A stretch of DNA of 64,000 bases from Calliphora vicina (taxonomy: Eukaryota > Arthropoda > Insecta > Diptera > Calliphoridae), in assembly GCF_958450345.1 (NCBI RefSeq), contig NC_088780.1, positions 47,174,033 to 47,238,032 on the forward strand. The letters run 5' to 3'. The translations under genes and the position numbers were made by a program. Positions 11,401 through 24,475 of this stretch are shown here, piece after piece. The notes beneath the pieces are model-generated. The model saw nothing but the letters and a program-made list of their open reading frames with translations. It had not been told where the DNA came from and made no database searches. Within the stretch, counting starts at the first letter, position 1. Each line of letters begins with the position of its first letter.

Positions 11401-13939
11401 TAGCTAATGTAATGGTATACCAGCACTACTGGTGGAGACTTGTTTATGTTGGGATCCTTTAGTACCTAACACAGTACAACACATGATTTTGGAACTCAAT
11501 TCTGACAATTGCACGTGAAAGTAGTCCCAAAAATAAGAACTTCTGCATCATTAGCTTTGTCAAGTTGGCTGCCGTATTAATTTAATGGCCATACGAATTT
11601 TTTTTCCTCAAGGTGGATTTTTATCACTTTTTCTCTATTTTAGCACGGTTATATCTCGTATACCGTACGGAATATCTCTTTTGTGGCTGAAGCAAAGTTG
11701 TAGATAAAGATGCATCCAGTGCCTTAAAAATCACCAAAATGCCATTCTGGACTTATTGGACGCTCCTCTATCTCACACATTCATTGTGATTTAATATGGC
11801 CGCGATTAAATGTCAAATATCGGATGTATCTACTGAAAGACTTTTTAGATGAACTTAGACTAATGACGGGAATAATTTATATAAATGGCACAGAGGGACT
11901 TAAAGTTTAAATATTTCAAATTCCAATCGTTGTCTTAATGTCATGGCCAAAAGTCGTCAAAAGTTATTTTCAAGTAGTTGACTCCGTCTTTTTTGATTCC
12001 GTAGTAATAATGTATTTATGAGGGTCAAAATTTTAGCACTTATGTTAGGTTTATTCTTCTAAGGTAGGTCAGTAGAGAGTCATTGGCTATATAAAAGAAA
12101 TAACCAAGTACATTCATGATTATAGATTATAGAGAAGAATATATACTTAGGTTCTTATGATTTTTCAATGTCTCTTTTTGCAGGGTAATTTTTCCTTCTC
12201 CATACATATTTGAGCACAATTTGTATGGCAAAATGTATAGACCAAATGTGAAAAAAACGCATGTTTCTAACACTGGTTTTATGAAGCAAGCACTCGTATA
12301 TTTATTACATATCTTTTTTATTTTGCTTTTTTTTGGCCATTAACTTTGCGTGTATGATTTCTGAAATTCATACACAGATTTGTTTGGCAGTATTAATGCA
12401 TTAAATATCGCATATATAGTGTCTGTTAATAAAAAAACCAAAAATAATATATTTAGTTAGACCAACAAAGTAGACACATAGACAGCCAACAGACGGACAT
12501 TTATATGTGTATTACCCAAATAGTAGATGTTTTAATGCCTTTATTAAGAATTTATAGTCGTTTTTATTCAATCCCTCGTTCATTCACTCATTCATTCATT
12601 TATTTATTTATACATTCTTATGGATTACGGACATAACTCTGCCAATAACAGAAGCAAACAAATACAAACAACTTAAAGCAAAACTAAAGAAGTCAAAATG
12701 AAAAAAATAAAGCCTTTAAATATTGAATTTATAACAAATGGAAAAACATTAAGAAAATTTTATAAATAAAATTCCGTCTTTTAAACATTGTTTTTTCATT
12801 ACTTCTCATACAATACAAAGTAAGTGCAGTCAGTTGGTAGTATTTATTTATACAATATATTTGTACTCACACTACAAAGTGTGCTGAAAATTTTATGGTT
12901 ATAACAATTTTAATTAAATTGTTAAAATTGTATGTTACAACTTTAGTATAAACACTAATGTTTGTTTGTTGTGTGTTATTTGTGTATTTAGTTTTTTTTT
13001 TTATTTTTATTATTAATACCAACAAAAATCCATCAAAACCATAAAAATAGCGTAAATCTCCATAGAAATTGACGTATTTAGTGCAATAATTTTTGCTGTA
13101 TTGATATTTGTTTGTATGCATTTCGATTACAAATCATCTATTCGTTCAATAAAGTAACAAATATTTTATGTTTTCATGTTTTAGTTTTATTTTTATTAGT
13201 TTTGCAATTTTTAGTTTTTATTACACAGTGTAATAGTAATAACAAAAATTTTTGTTTGCAATAATTTATTGATTTTTTTAATGACCAAATGTAGCGGTAT
13301 GTTTGATGCGATCGATCGTGAGAATTTATGTGTGGAATATGTTTTCATGTTTTCGAATTAATTGGTGTAACTCTTTTTTGTATTTGTAATATTTATGATT
13401 TGGTTTTTATTGCACAGAGGTCCAAAATCAAAATTGTGATTAGTTTTAATGTTAAAGTTCAGTTGTAATTAAAACATTGTTTTTTATAATTAAATTTAAT
13501 GTGTGTTATGCTGAATGGTTCACAAATAATTGTTTGTTTATATCATGTCACATTTTTCATAATCTTTGTTAAAAAAATATCTTATTTATGGCATATTTTA
13601 ACAGAGAAGACTTTAAAAATATTTAATGTTTGAAAGTTGCTTTTAGTATCCACTCAAAAAAATATTCACTGAATGTTATTACTGTTGAAATGTTTTGTTT
13701 CACTCTGAAGAATACCACTTAGTTTCTATGTTAGCAAGTTAGAAAAGTACCGTTGGATGGTAAATTAATAATTTTCCTTTTAAACTTAAAATTACAAATA
13801 AGTCCATTTTTGCGAAAGTTTTTGTGATACAAATATGTCCCAAACAATTCAAATCTATGTTCAAGAAAACCATATTACAAAAAATTGCTTACCTTACTTT
13901 AGCTTTTATTTTGCACCATATTACAATTTAAATTTATCA
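11401..13939. other. No recognisable gene; AT-rich
   Basis: About 2.5 kb without a supported gene. It holds short simple repeats, for example CATTCACTCATTCATTCATT near 12585-12605. Low-complexity T- and A-rich stretches fill much of 12900-13600. Could be intronic. Confidence 0.5.
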
Positions 13940-14570
13940 AAAGTATTGGCCATTGTTAGCTATAGCCTTTTCCCATTTTCTTGGCAACATATGGTTTCCG
14001 AGCCAAAGGAACTGCTCATCTTTTGAGACCAAGAAGAAATCAAGCCAATATCGGATACTCCATTCCAAAGTGAATCGTATCCCAGAGAGCGTATTTCAGC
14101 GATAGAAATAAATAGTGGTCGGAAGGTGAACTGTCTGGACTATAAAGCGGGTGAGGCAAAAATTTCCAACCACTAAATTCTAAATACTTTTTAACAGGTA
14201 TTGCAACATGTGGCCGAGCTTTAAACGAATCAGTTGCATTCGGTACAGGTTCCCAGTTGCATTCGGTACAGGTCAGATTTCAGCCGCTCATAAAGATAGG
14301 ACACGTTTGCTCACACCAAATACAGATAATTACCTTAGCAGAATGTATATTTGGCTTTGCTGTCGATTCAGATGGTTGGCCAGACTGCACATACGATCCC
14401 TTACGCTTCGGGTTATAGTAATCGATCCCGTTATCATCGCAAGTAATTATTGGGTGCAAAGGTGATTTGCTTTTATAGCATTCAAACATCATTTCGGACA
14501 TGCGAAATCGTCTTTCAACGTCCAGCTGCTTTTGGATGAACACACAGTGCCACATTTCAACACTCTTCAT
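13940..14570 (-). pseudogene. Degraded mariner transposase (fossil 2)
   Basis: Minus-strand remnant of a mariner transposase. A 96-codon open stretch (14570-14280) gives FIQKQLDVERRFRMSEMMFE. It then gives YYNPKRKGSYVQSGQPSEST and AKPNIHSAKVIICIW. These match the block around the first catalytic Asp, but the usual GDEKW box reads CDDNGI. Downstream blocks in other frames include SKDEQFLWLGNHMLPRKWEK (about 14025-13965), the C-terminus. A short tandem duplication (GTTGCATTCGGTACAGGT twice, 14232-14274) disrupts the middle. The catalytic second-Asp region is lost. It is related to, but not a close copy of, the fossil at 130-870. Confidence 0.85.
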
Positions 14571-14724
14571 GTCTTTGGCTTTAACTTCATTTCAGAAGCT
14601 TTTTATTTCATCTATTTCTAGTTTTCTATCCACCACATGGTCCTTAATGAACTTTGTGACTGCTGTGGATACCACATTTCTGGCCATATCGATTGAATAT
14701 TTTTGCATAAGTTATTTCAAATGA

Positions 14725-15425
14725 CTTTTAGTATTTTGAAATTTAAAGAGAAAAAGCCAAGTGCTATTTATCTCCGTTGCAAACTAACAATAATCTCCAT
14801 TTTTTGTAACTATCCTTAGACGTTCGATACGGTCTTAATGGTCTTAATGTCTATCTTAAAGTTATTAAAAATTGTGTATCTCGCTTATATTTTCTAAACG
14901 TTTTGATTGTGTATTCACCACAAATGGAACAAAACGTATACACATAAGATTGCGAAACTGGAAATATTGAAAAATTAATGTTCAAAGCTGCACGTCTGAA
15001 TAAAATTGAACAAGTTAGAGTGTTAAATTCTGCAGTGCCGGATATCACATAACCACCATCAATATTTAGGTATACATGTACATTTTTCTGATATAGGGGT
15101 TGTATCGCACATCCAGTTCAAAAGTGACACAGCTCGAAATTAATTTTTCGGATTTATATGTTTAAACTGTGCACAATACACTTGTTTTTCTATATAAAAA
15201 ATATCAGTGTATTTGGTTGTTGTTAACTGTTGCTAAAGAAAACAGTTATGTCTTTCATTATGTTTAAGTTGGTATATAATTTTTTGCGATTTCTGAAAAA
15301 TTAAAATTTTGAGTTGTATCGCTTTTGCGATATGAGGTATTGAGCCAATTATGGTCCGATCCTCACAAAATTTAGGTTTATATGAAACTTCTTTATTTCC
15401 AATTTCATCTCGATAGTAATTACAC
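14725..15425. other. No recognisable gene
   Basis: AT-rich interval between a mariner fossil and a large palindrome. Open frames here are short and show no motif. Confidence 0.45.
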
Positions 15426-18310
15426 TGTCCAACAGCATTTTTGAAACAGAATAGCGACCCTATAATTCTGAAAGGGCATGTTGAGTAGAGCATTTTTGTA
15501 GAATAAACTTATAGTCCAGCTGGTCTGAATTTTTTTTACAGTGGGTCAAAGTTTTCATTTTTTAATCGAAGGGATATCTGAGAGAATTCTTATGGTCTGA
15601 GTTATATTATGGAATTTTATGGGGATCATTTTCGTTGAAATTTTTTTTTTCTACGAAAATTTTTTCCGAAAAATTTCAGTGGGGGTCACCAAAGATACCA
15701 AAGTTGTAAATAAAGCTCTTTAAGCTTAATTCGCCACCTTGGGTCTCACATTTTTTAAACAAATCACAGAAAATCTATTTATGATCCGAATGAGCTGATA
15801 TTTAAAATATAAATAGTCCTAGAGATGATCTACAGATATATACATATGTAAATTGTCACTTTTAGGTCAAGAGTTATTTATGTTTATTTATTTATTTTAT
15901 TTAAATTTGTTCCATCTTTTTTTAGTTTTTTAGATATGTCGGGTTCAAGGGCGGCACTAATTAATTTTTTTCATGTCTTCTGATCTACCTGATTTTTTCA
16001 CAGTTTGTAATAAACAATCTAATTATCATGTACCAAAAATATTAGGCTTATATCTTTATTACTTTTTTGTCCACAGACATTCAAAGGTGACCTAAGTGAA
16101 TGCGTTTGAAATGACCGTATTATATATGCTACCATTTATCGCTTCATGCTGTTAAAATATTCTTGTAATGACATTATAATGATTTTTTTTATAGAATTGG
16201 ATGTTACAAATTATATATATGCAAATAAAAAAATTTTGAAAATTAAAAAAAAAAAAAAATTTTACTACTATAAATTGTCCAAAAATATTTATTTTCTCCA
16301 ACTTCTATGGATTGTACCTATTGATCTCCAACGACCTCTAGCCCAAGACTTATATCGAATTAAAGCCTGAAGTCTCACCTAACGACTTATTAAAAATTCA
16401 GCTGCCCGTTTTTGCCCCTAAGCAATTCCGGTACAAAAAACAAAAAAAAAGTTAGGAAAAATTTGCTTCACAAGCATTTTTTTTAAAAAAGCATATTTTT
16501 AGTAGATCTTCTCAAGGACTATTCATATTTTAAATTTCAGCTCATTCGGATCATAAATGGATTTTTGGCGATTTTTTTAAAAATTTAAGACCCGAGGTGA
16601 CCAAATTTGACGGGCCACGTACTGGCCCCAATTACCCCTAGGAAGCTGAACAACTGCAAATCAACTCGAAAACACCTCAGCTCCAATCGTGTGAAATTTC
16701 GTAATAATATCTCTAATAGTTCCCGAGATACCGAATTATTGCCAAAAAAATACGTTTCTGAACCACTGTGCTACGGTGGTTCGAAATTGTTTTTTAAAAT
16801 ATCACCAATATTTGCGATAAAATTTTGAATACTATAAAAATAACTTGTTAACAGTTATGTCGTCCCTATAAAAAGTTACACGCATCCAAAGTCGGAACAT
16901 GTAAAAATGGCCGTATTTTTTACGTTTTTTCAAAAAACACATTTTGCATGGAAAACGTTATAATTTTTCAAATGGGAGCAAGGTTTGTGGAGCTCCTGAT
17001 GAACAAATATAAGCTTTTTGTATAAGTAGTTGGTATTGGTGAAAACCTTTGGACTTGAAGATTAACAGTTTAGTGAAATGAAATAATTTTATGAATTTTT
17101 CGTTTACCTTAGAAACTAAAAAATTTGAATTTGGGATTTTCCATGAACAAAAATATAAAATTTTAATTAATGTAAAATTTTAACGGTTAAAGCAATGGGA
17201 TTATAATCTTTAACACTTTTTATTTTCAAATACCAAAATTCCTAATACGGGGAAAATGTGTTCCAAAAACTGAGTTTTTTAGAAAACACCCTACGGCGAC
17301 GTTATTTACTGCGTGATAGTAAAATAACTTTGTACGTGTTTAAATAAGATATAGGGCTATACATGCATGCTTTTACTATGCTTTTGCATTAGGTTCTATT
17401 TTCGAATCATGTACAAATTTTATATAGTCCCGAAGAAAATTTTTTTCTACAAAAGAAAATATATAGGGACTTTTTTGGGAAAAAACGTAAAAAATACGGC
17501 CATTTTTACATGTACCAACTTTGGATGCGTGTAACTTTTTATAGGGACGACATGACTGTTAGGAAGTTGTTTTTATAGTATTCGAAATTTTATCACAAAT
17601 ATAGGTGATATTTTAAAAAAACAATTTCGAACCACCGTACCCGACATATCTAAAAAACCAAAAAAAGATCGAACAAAATTAAAAAAAGTAAATAAATAAA
17701 CCTTAATAACTCTTGATCTAAAAGTGATAATCTACATATGTATATATATTTTTGTAGATCTTCTCTAGGGCTATTTATATTTTAAATATCAGCATATTCG
17801 GATTATAAATAGATTTTTGGCGATTTTTTTAAAAAATGTAAGACCCAAGGTGGCGTGCAATTTTGCTAATTAAGCGAAAAGTGCTTTATCTACTTCTTTG
17901 GTATCTTTGGTGACCCTCACTGAAATTTTCCGGCAAAAATTTTCGTCGAATATTTTAATCCTTAAATGTCCGTTTTGAAAGGACTTATTTTTTATTTTCT
18001 CGAAAAAGGATCAAATTGACCCCTAAGGAGAGGAGCTAGAGGATTAAGATCTTCCACAAAAATGATCCCCATAAAATTGCACCATATAACCCTGACAATA
18101 AGAATTCTCTTAGACATTAACTTACAACATTTTTTTGAGTTAGTATACTGCTCCCTTCGTCCAAAAAATTAAAACTTTCACCCACTGTAAAAAAAATTCC
18201 GACCAGGTGGACTATAAGTTTATTCTACAAAAATGATGTACTCAACATGCCCTTTCAGAATTATAGGGTAGCTATTCTGTTCCAATCAAAAAGTCTCTAT
18301 TTGTTGGACA
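15426..18310. mobile_element. Long palindromic (foldback-like) element A
   Basis: A 2.9-kb imperfect palindrome. The outer arm starts TGTCCAACA at 15426 and ends in its complement at 18310. Landmarks mirrored in both arms are CTATAATTCTGAAAGGGCAT, GTAGAATAAACTTATAGTCC, GATATGTCGGG, and the inner GGTTCGAAATTGTTTTT with TCGTCCCTATAAAAAGTTAC. The loop lies at about 16930-17465. The left arm carries about 800 bp extra (15945-16760), which itself contains another copy of the arm motif in the opposite sense. No transposase frame is recognisable. Part of the core is shared with the palindrome at 30607-32868 and an arm fragment recurs at 40547-40650. Foldback-type transposons are one possible class, by inference. 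Confidence 0.8.
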
Positions 18311-19895
18311 TTGTTATTGTAAGACAATTATGAATGTTCAAGTCATTTGCTGAGGGGACCTTGTATGTGAACTAGGGATAAATGTTGCCCGATTTTCGCC
18401 ATATTTTGAGCATTTATGACTCAAACAGTATTATGGGGGACATTTGTATGAGGGATATTGCCCATTTTCTATACCAAATAAACCTTATCAACAGAAATTA
18501 TTTGTAGAATTTTCAGACAGCTGCACACTGGGCCAGAGATCCCATTTTTGGCCATAATAGCAGTGGATGTATGAAATAAATAAATATCAGATATAAGGTT
18601 TTCGGTGACGCTGATTACGATTCTGCACAAAAAAAAATAAAAAATTAAAAATGGCGGTCAAAAAAAATTCAATTAATTCAATTTTTATTGAACACGTTTT
18701 GTAGACCTATAGTCACTGATTACAAATATGATGTTAGATTTTTTGTTTTGTTTTTGTTGATGTTTTTTTTAGATAAACTGAATCCAAAATGGCGGATCAA
18801 ACATAAGAAAAAATTAAATATTTCATTTCTTAGCAGTTTTAAGATGAAGATATTATGAAATCATTGGCTTATGTATTACAGGCATAAAACTATGCCATAC
18901 CTTAATTAAATTTGAAATACTTTAAATATTAAAAATGGCGGATCAAATATGGCGGTCATCAATTTTTATTTATTGTTATTATATATAAATATTACTGAAA
19001 GTATATAATTATGATAACTTGATAATTATGAATCTTAATTCTTATTGCTAGAAACTAAAAATGAGAATCCAATATCCAAAATTAGTAATATGAAATTTAT
19101 TCAGCCAAGTATGTTTTCTAATTAAGTGGTAGTAAATCAATTTTTTTTTTTGGTTTTTATTAGAAAAGTAATAATTAATAATATTAAAAAGTAACATAAA
19201 TATAGTAAGTAAAAATGCGAAATAATATTAATAACAATAAATAAAAATAATAAAAAAAATTATAAAAATTCATTAGGGGATTAATTTTTAATAAATTAAT
19301 CCTTTTCGGTCATAAGTTCCAAGTTACTTAATCTGTTAAAATATCCTCTGGCACTGCTTGGCACTAGGTTTTGGAAAAAAATCATATTTATAAGGTTTAA
19401 ATAACAATTTTTTAATAATTGTCTTCAAATTACTAATAATTTTAATTTTTTTTAAGCACCAGTTCCATCTGTTTAATTAACTATCATTTCATGTAAATAT
19501 TTTTGACTCATGTGAATATTATATAATATTTTTGAAATACAAATTATATTCACAAAAATATGAAAATTTTACTTTGACCTCATGTGATTTGTAAACGGTG
19601 ACCCACAATGATACAAAATTTTACTGGTGTAAAGCTCAAAGTCCCCAGACTTGAAATATATAACTTTTTTTCTTCTCTACCTGAAATGGACTTTTTGCCC
19701 AAAAATGGGATCTCTGGCCCAGTGTGAGCTGGCTCCTTTCGTTTGGACACAGACGGACGGACAGAGCTAGATCGTCTTAGAATCTTATAAAAACCTAGGA
19801 TGTAGAAGCTAATGTGGGTCTATGACACATATCTTGATGTGTTGTACGAAATGACAAAATCAATACACCCCTGATCTTTTTGATGGTGGGTATAA
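18311..19895. repeat. Fly dispersed repeat split by a transposon
   Basis: The outer parts (18311-18523 and 19727-19895) resemble the fly repeat class at 39410-39770 and 40070-40520, with a GACGGACGGACAG run and a GATGGTGGGTATAAAAA end. Removing the element at 18524-19726 and one AGCTG restores a continuous repeat. Confidence 0.7.
18524..19726. mobile_element. 1.2-kb element with 5-bp target duplication
   Basis: A 1203-bp non-coding element with 28-bp near-perfect inverted ends that begin CACACTGGGCCAGAGATCCC. It is flanked by AGCTG on both sides (18519-18523 and 19727-19731). A 5-bp duplication with a terminus starting CAC recalls the Transib/RAG-type superfamily, but no transposase is present and the match is only partial, so classification is tentative. 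The interior is very AT-rich with four copies of ATGGCGG. Confidence 0.85.
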
Positions 19896-21581
19896 AAACA
19901 TTAGTGGTGTTACCAAAGCACATCTAATACAAAACCACTAACTATGTTGGTGACACTTAATTTGTTTAAATCCTTATTTAAATCCTTCCCTATTTGTGAT
20001 CTTACCTATTTATAATTATGTTGTTATTTGTCATTGATAATTTTACTAAGAAAATTGTCAATAAAATGAACTATATTTCTTTTTTATTTAATGCAGAAAA
20101 TGTGAATATTTACTGTGAACTGTATTTTAATTCCTTTTAAGTTATATATAATTTAAAAATTATATTAAATGAGTCATTGGTGTGCCATTGCACATTTCAT
20201 TTTCGAATTGTACCAAAAAAAGTACCAACTTTGCCATCCCTGCTGCGATATGTATACAAAACAAAAGATTTAAGACATGAACTTGTTTTTATACTTCAAA
20301 CATTAATAGTTTTACAATAATTGTATTGCTTTCAGAAATCTTTTAATTTAATTAGCTAAACTAAACTAACTAAACTAATTATTGTTATGAATTGTTCTTT
20401 CCTTGCTTAAAAAATTAATTAATTTTTACAACAATCTGTAAAACAGATCATATTAAAGATATATTCTATATTCATACCTACGACACAAGTACTGCTGATT
20501 ATACATGTTTGATTACTGCAGCATTTAAATACACATTTTTCAAATTGTCTCTGTCAGAAGTGTTGATCACTCTTGTCAGATTTAAGTTTTCTCCGACTTG
20601 TTGAAATGTTATACCAATGATTATATGTTAGTATGTATGTAGTATTAGTTGTTTTCTTCTTATTTACTTTGTTAAAGTTAAATGTCAAAATGCTCATTCA
20701 AATTGTCAACGCTTTTAACAAACTGTTTTATGTTTATTTTTATATTTTTTTACTTCTTAAGTATATTTTCATTTGAAAATAAACAAATAAACTTTGCTAC
20801 TGTTTACTTTTCGAAGATAGATAGATAAAGACTGTTTATTTGTGGTTGCTGTTTTGTTGTTGTAGCTGCTGTAAGTTCCAGTAGTATTGCTGGTGATGCT
20901 GTCAAAAAATAAACATCATATCCGTAAAGAGCTGTCAATAAAAAATGTTTGCTGTATTTTTTTGTTCACTTCTTATTATTGGTGTTGTTGTTGTGGTTGA
21001 TGTAGTTAAACATTTGTGTTGTTGTTGTTTATGGTCATAGCAATTTCAAACTAAATATTTGTTTTTGTTGTTGTTTTTCAGTTTTTGTTTATTTCCAACG
21101 ACACGTGCCATTGAGAATGATGGTAAATATTTAGTTGTAAAAACACACATGCAAACACATGTAAAATACAATAATATTTGTTAACACGTAGATGTTAATA
21201 ATATTTTATGTAAATATTCAATATGCTAAATTTCACATTAATGAGCCATTACAAATGAAAAGAAACAACAACAACAACAGCATCACAGAAACTGTAAAAT
21301 AGTTATAAAACTAAATGGCCACACGCACTGCTAATTTAGACAAATAGTTAAATTATGATGTGATAAACTTGTATAATTTAAATTTTGAAATATTTTAAGG
21401 GCCTAAAAGATTTATTGATATTTTTATTAATATTTACCGGAAATATTAGTTGATTTATGAGAATTAATTAACTGCGAATTTTCTATTTAATATATAGCTA
21501 TTAAGGATTTCGTTGATAAAAAAGGGTAAACAAAAACATAATATTAGCTTTTGCAATATAATAAATTTGTTTAATACTGCT
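19896..21581. other. No supported gene; AT-rich and GTT-rich
   Basis: Likely non-repetitive intronic or intergenic DNA with (GTT)n/(CAA)n microsatellite stretches near 20845-21080 and 21264-21280. One splice-bounded 41-nt segment (21082-21122) is listed separately. Confidence 0.5.
21082..21122 (+). other. Candidate 41-nt microexon
   Basis: A T-rich tract ending TTTTTCAG precedes it and GTAAAT follows it, the layout of an acceptor and donor. The segment (TTTCCAACGACACGTGCC inside) is more GC-rich than its surroundings and is open in at least one frame, for example YFQRHVPLRMM. No neighbouring exon was identified and chance occurrence is quite possible. Confidence 0.2.
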
Positions 21582-21892
21582 TAATTTTTACCTTGTAAAA
21601 ACGGTTGTTTATTTACTTTAAATAAAACGTATTCATTTAATTGCAAATAAAAGAGATCAGTAGTTTAGAAATTGCAACAGATCTTTATTTATTTAAATTA
21701 ACACAACAATTGAAATAGTCACTGTCTTTTAATATACACACTTTACAAGAACATACTGGTAATACAGTTGATGCTAACAGCGTCTAAGGCATACTGACTC
21801 CTCAATAACTCACTGTTACTATTTATATTCACAGTGCCATCTTCTAGTAGTTTAATGGATTATCCAACGGAAAAAACTTGAATGTTCTATTT
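21582..21892 (+). repeat. Dispersed 300-bp repeat, copy 2
   Basis: Same repeat as 938-1242, same orientation, with shared TTTAATTGCAAATAAAA, GATCAGTAGTTT and GTGCCATCTTCTAG. Family unknown. Confidence 0.75.
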
Positions 21893-22749
21893 CAAAAATT
21901 ATGAAAATTATCGAAAAAATTAAACTGTATAAAATCATCTGAGTTAATCTTACATAACATTTTCTATAATACATATGACCTGGAAATATAATTCTAAGCA
22001 AAACACAAATTTCAGATAGGATCAGCTGATAGTGAAAAACTTTTAAAGTGTTAAATAAAAGTTTGAGGTTCCAACCAAATATTTCTGGGCGGCAAGTTGG
22101 ACTGTTTGTTTTAACTAATGCACAAAAATCGAAATCAGACTTGATACATAAGTCACTGAATTTTTTTTTATGGAGCCAGCATTTTCTTTGGCCCTTACTA
22201 AAAACATGAAAATACTGTATGAGAGTGAGTAAGTTTTTCATAGAAATATATCAAATGTGTGGAAAAGAGTTTATTTTATCATATTGCATAAAATGATTAG
22301 AATTTTACAATTTCTTTTCAAGATAGCACCTACAAATACAGCTAATTATGGTAAGCATAAAAATCGAAGACTAATCGGAATTCTTAGGTTTTCCAACAAA
22401 AACATGTAGAGAAAAATCTAAAACCACTGCACAAACAAATAAGAAACACATATTCAAACATAGAATTGTGTTTTCAATTCCAAATATAGCTGAACAAAAT
22501 TATCAATATAAAACAGTTTTTTATTTTGTGGTTTGGTTTTCATGAAAGAAGAACTAAATAATTTTGTTTTAGCACTTAAAAATTCATGCTTCAAGTATTA
22601 TATAGCATTGCAGTAAGCTTGTATTGGCCCTACCTATAAAATTGGCCCTACCTATAAAATTGGTTCTCTAAAGAAAAACAAAGACTGTCAGAGTCTGTAA
22701 AATAACTATTTTTAAAATTTTGTTCGGATTCTTACTCGGAAAGGTGACA
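21893..22749. other. No supported gene
   Basis: AT-rich. A 129-codon minus-strand open frame (22241-21852) has a hydrophobic C-terminus but no family motif and partly overlaps the repeat, so it is treated as chance. An 18-bp direct duplication (TTGGCCCTACCTATAAAA twice) lies at 22624-22659. Confidence 0.5.
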
Positions 22750-24167
22750 TTACGACACTAAAGTGTTACCAAAATTTAAAAATTATTACTCCTTCTACGA
22801 GAAAAATCATGGGACATATGTGTCCCATTCGTCATCAAAGGAAACAATTTGGGAAAAAATGCATTGAACAATTAAGAGCTTTTTTTCATTTCAAAAAGTA
22901 GAGTACTGCTTTATTTACATTGTAAAACCAATAAAATCGAACATAGGCAATAGGTGTTCCAAAACATAAAGCTGCACAAGTACTTTTAGTTAAATTTCAG
23001 AAGAAAAAAGCCAATCAAAATCACGTTTCGAAAGCTTATACCGATCCTGATTGCATATACGGGCAGGTTTTATACCTAAAGGTATTTTAGAAGTGTTTAA
23101 TACAGTTTGGGAGTTCGACACACTAATATAGTACATAATTCCCCAAACGAAACATTCTTGTGAGCAGAACGGTATAATATTTTCCATAAGTAAAGAAGAA
23201 TTGAAGAAGAATATGTATCCACAAATTGGCAGAAATAAAATTGTACTGGTCTACGATGGAATATATTCAGTACCGTTTATATCCAAGGTTATGATCTGAG
23301 ACAGTTTTGAAAATACTATTTCAAGCTTACATTTTGCTAACAATGCTGAACAGCTAAGCCGTCAACCCATTATACCATCAAAATACGACCAGTAATAAAT
23401 AATTTCAACTCAGCATTTGGAAAAACTTTGACCCAAGGCAAATAATTATCAGTCTATTGACGAGCATATGGTAAAATTTAAGGACCGCAGTATAAACTTA
23501 TGATCAATCGAAGATCAGATTTTATGTTTGTATTATTTTATGGATGTAGCTTGACATTATCAAACAAGATAGAATACAGTAATCAGGACAAAGAACTGAA
23601 TTGGTAGTCGAACAAACACAATTTGTTTCGCATGTAGAAAAACCAATGTGCTTAACTGGAACAGAAATTGTTTTGAATTTTATCACAACTAAGTTCGATT
23701 TTAATTTAGATTTTATAAGCCATTTACAGGATCTCATAATTTTAAATGAATATTTATTATTTTTTTAATGTTTTTTACTGAATTGTTTGTGTTTTCATTG
23801 AATTTCAATTATAAAATATGTATTAAAAAAAATAAAAAAATTTAAATGAAAAATCTCCTTTATTTTTACCTTTGACGACGAATGGGATTCATATGTCCCA
23901 TCATATTTTCAGTTCCCCCGGGAAAAGTATAAAACCGATCAGTATCAATTAGAACTCGAGAAATAAGAAACCTAAAATTTTCAAAAAAAATACAAATTTC
24001 TGATTTTGAGAAGCCCTTAAGCCCATAACCTTAGTTTTAATACGAATACCAAAGAAAACATTTGTTTTTTATCGAACAACACCGCTTAGATCAAAATCCA
24101 ATGGCAATTGTGGCTGTAATGACGAAAAAGCAAATGGGACATATGTGTCCCATTCGTCGTCAAAGTG
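22750..24167 (+). mobile_element. piggyBac-like element fossil
   Basis: Remains of a piggyBac-type transposon (TTAA-specific cut-and-paste). A plus-strand stretch at about 23320-23490 reads NLHFANNAEQLSRQPIIPSK and, after stops, QSIDEHMVKFKDRS. This is the conserved block of the piggyBac transposase that carries a catalytic Asp (family DEHMVKFKGR). Stops and frameshifts follow. The right end reads CCCATTCGTCGTCAAAGTG and abuts TTAA at 24168-24171. The palindrome GGGACATATGTGTCCC lies at 22811-22826 and 24136-24151, with a diverged copy at 23884-23899. The last two form inverted ends of a smaller 300-bp unit (about 23869-24167), so two related elements may be overlaid. The left terminus was not resolved. 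Confidence 0.75.
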
Positions 24168-24475
24168 TTAAATATTTTCTGTTGGTCAGAAATATTTGGA
24201 ATTGAAAATTTCTTTAAATATATTGTAGCTAATACCACTACATTTTCCACATGACATTCCTTTGATATAAAGTCCCCTTACACATTTTTTCACCGTATAT
24301 TTCTCTATGTACCATATTATTCCCTAGAATTTCCAATAGATTAGCTGTATTCACGCAAAATCATCACAGATTAGTTTTGGGTAAAATGAGATCACAAAAG
24401 TTGTATTTTTAGTGAGTTGGTTCATATTTGAACATAGCGCTCATATAAAGTCCACCTTCAAGAATCATTTAAATA

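Noticed and set aside
21852..22241. 129-codon minus-strand open frame as a gene
   Set aside because: No recognisable domain, low-complexity AT-rich composition, overlap with a dispersed repeat, and no upstream gene-like context.
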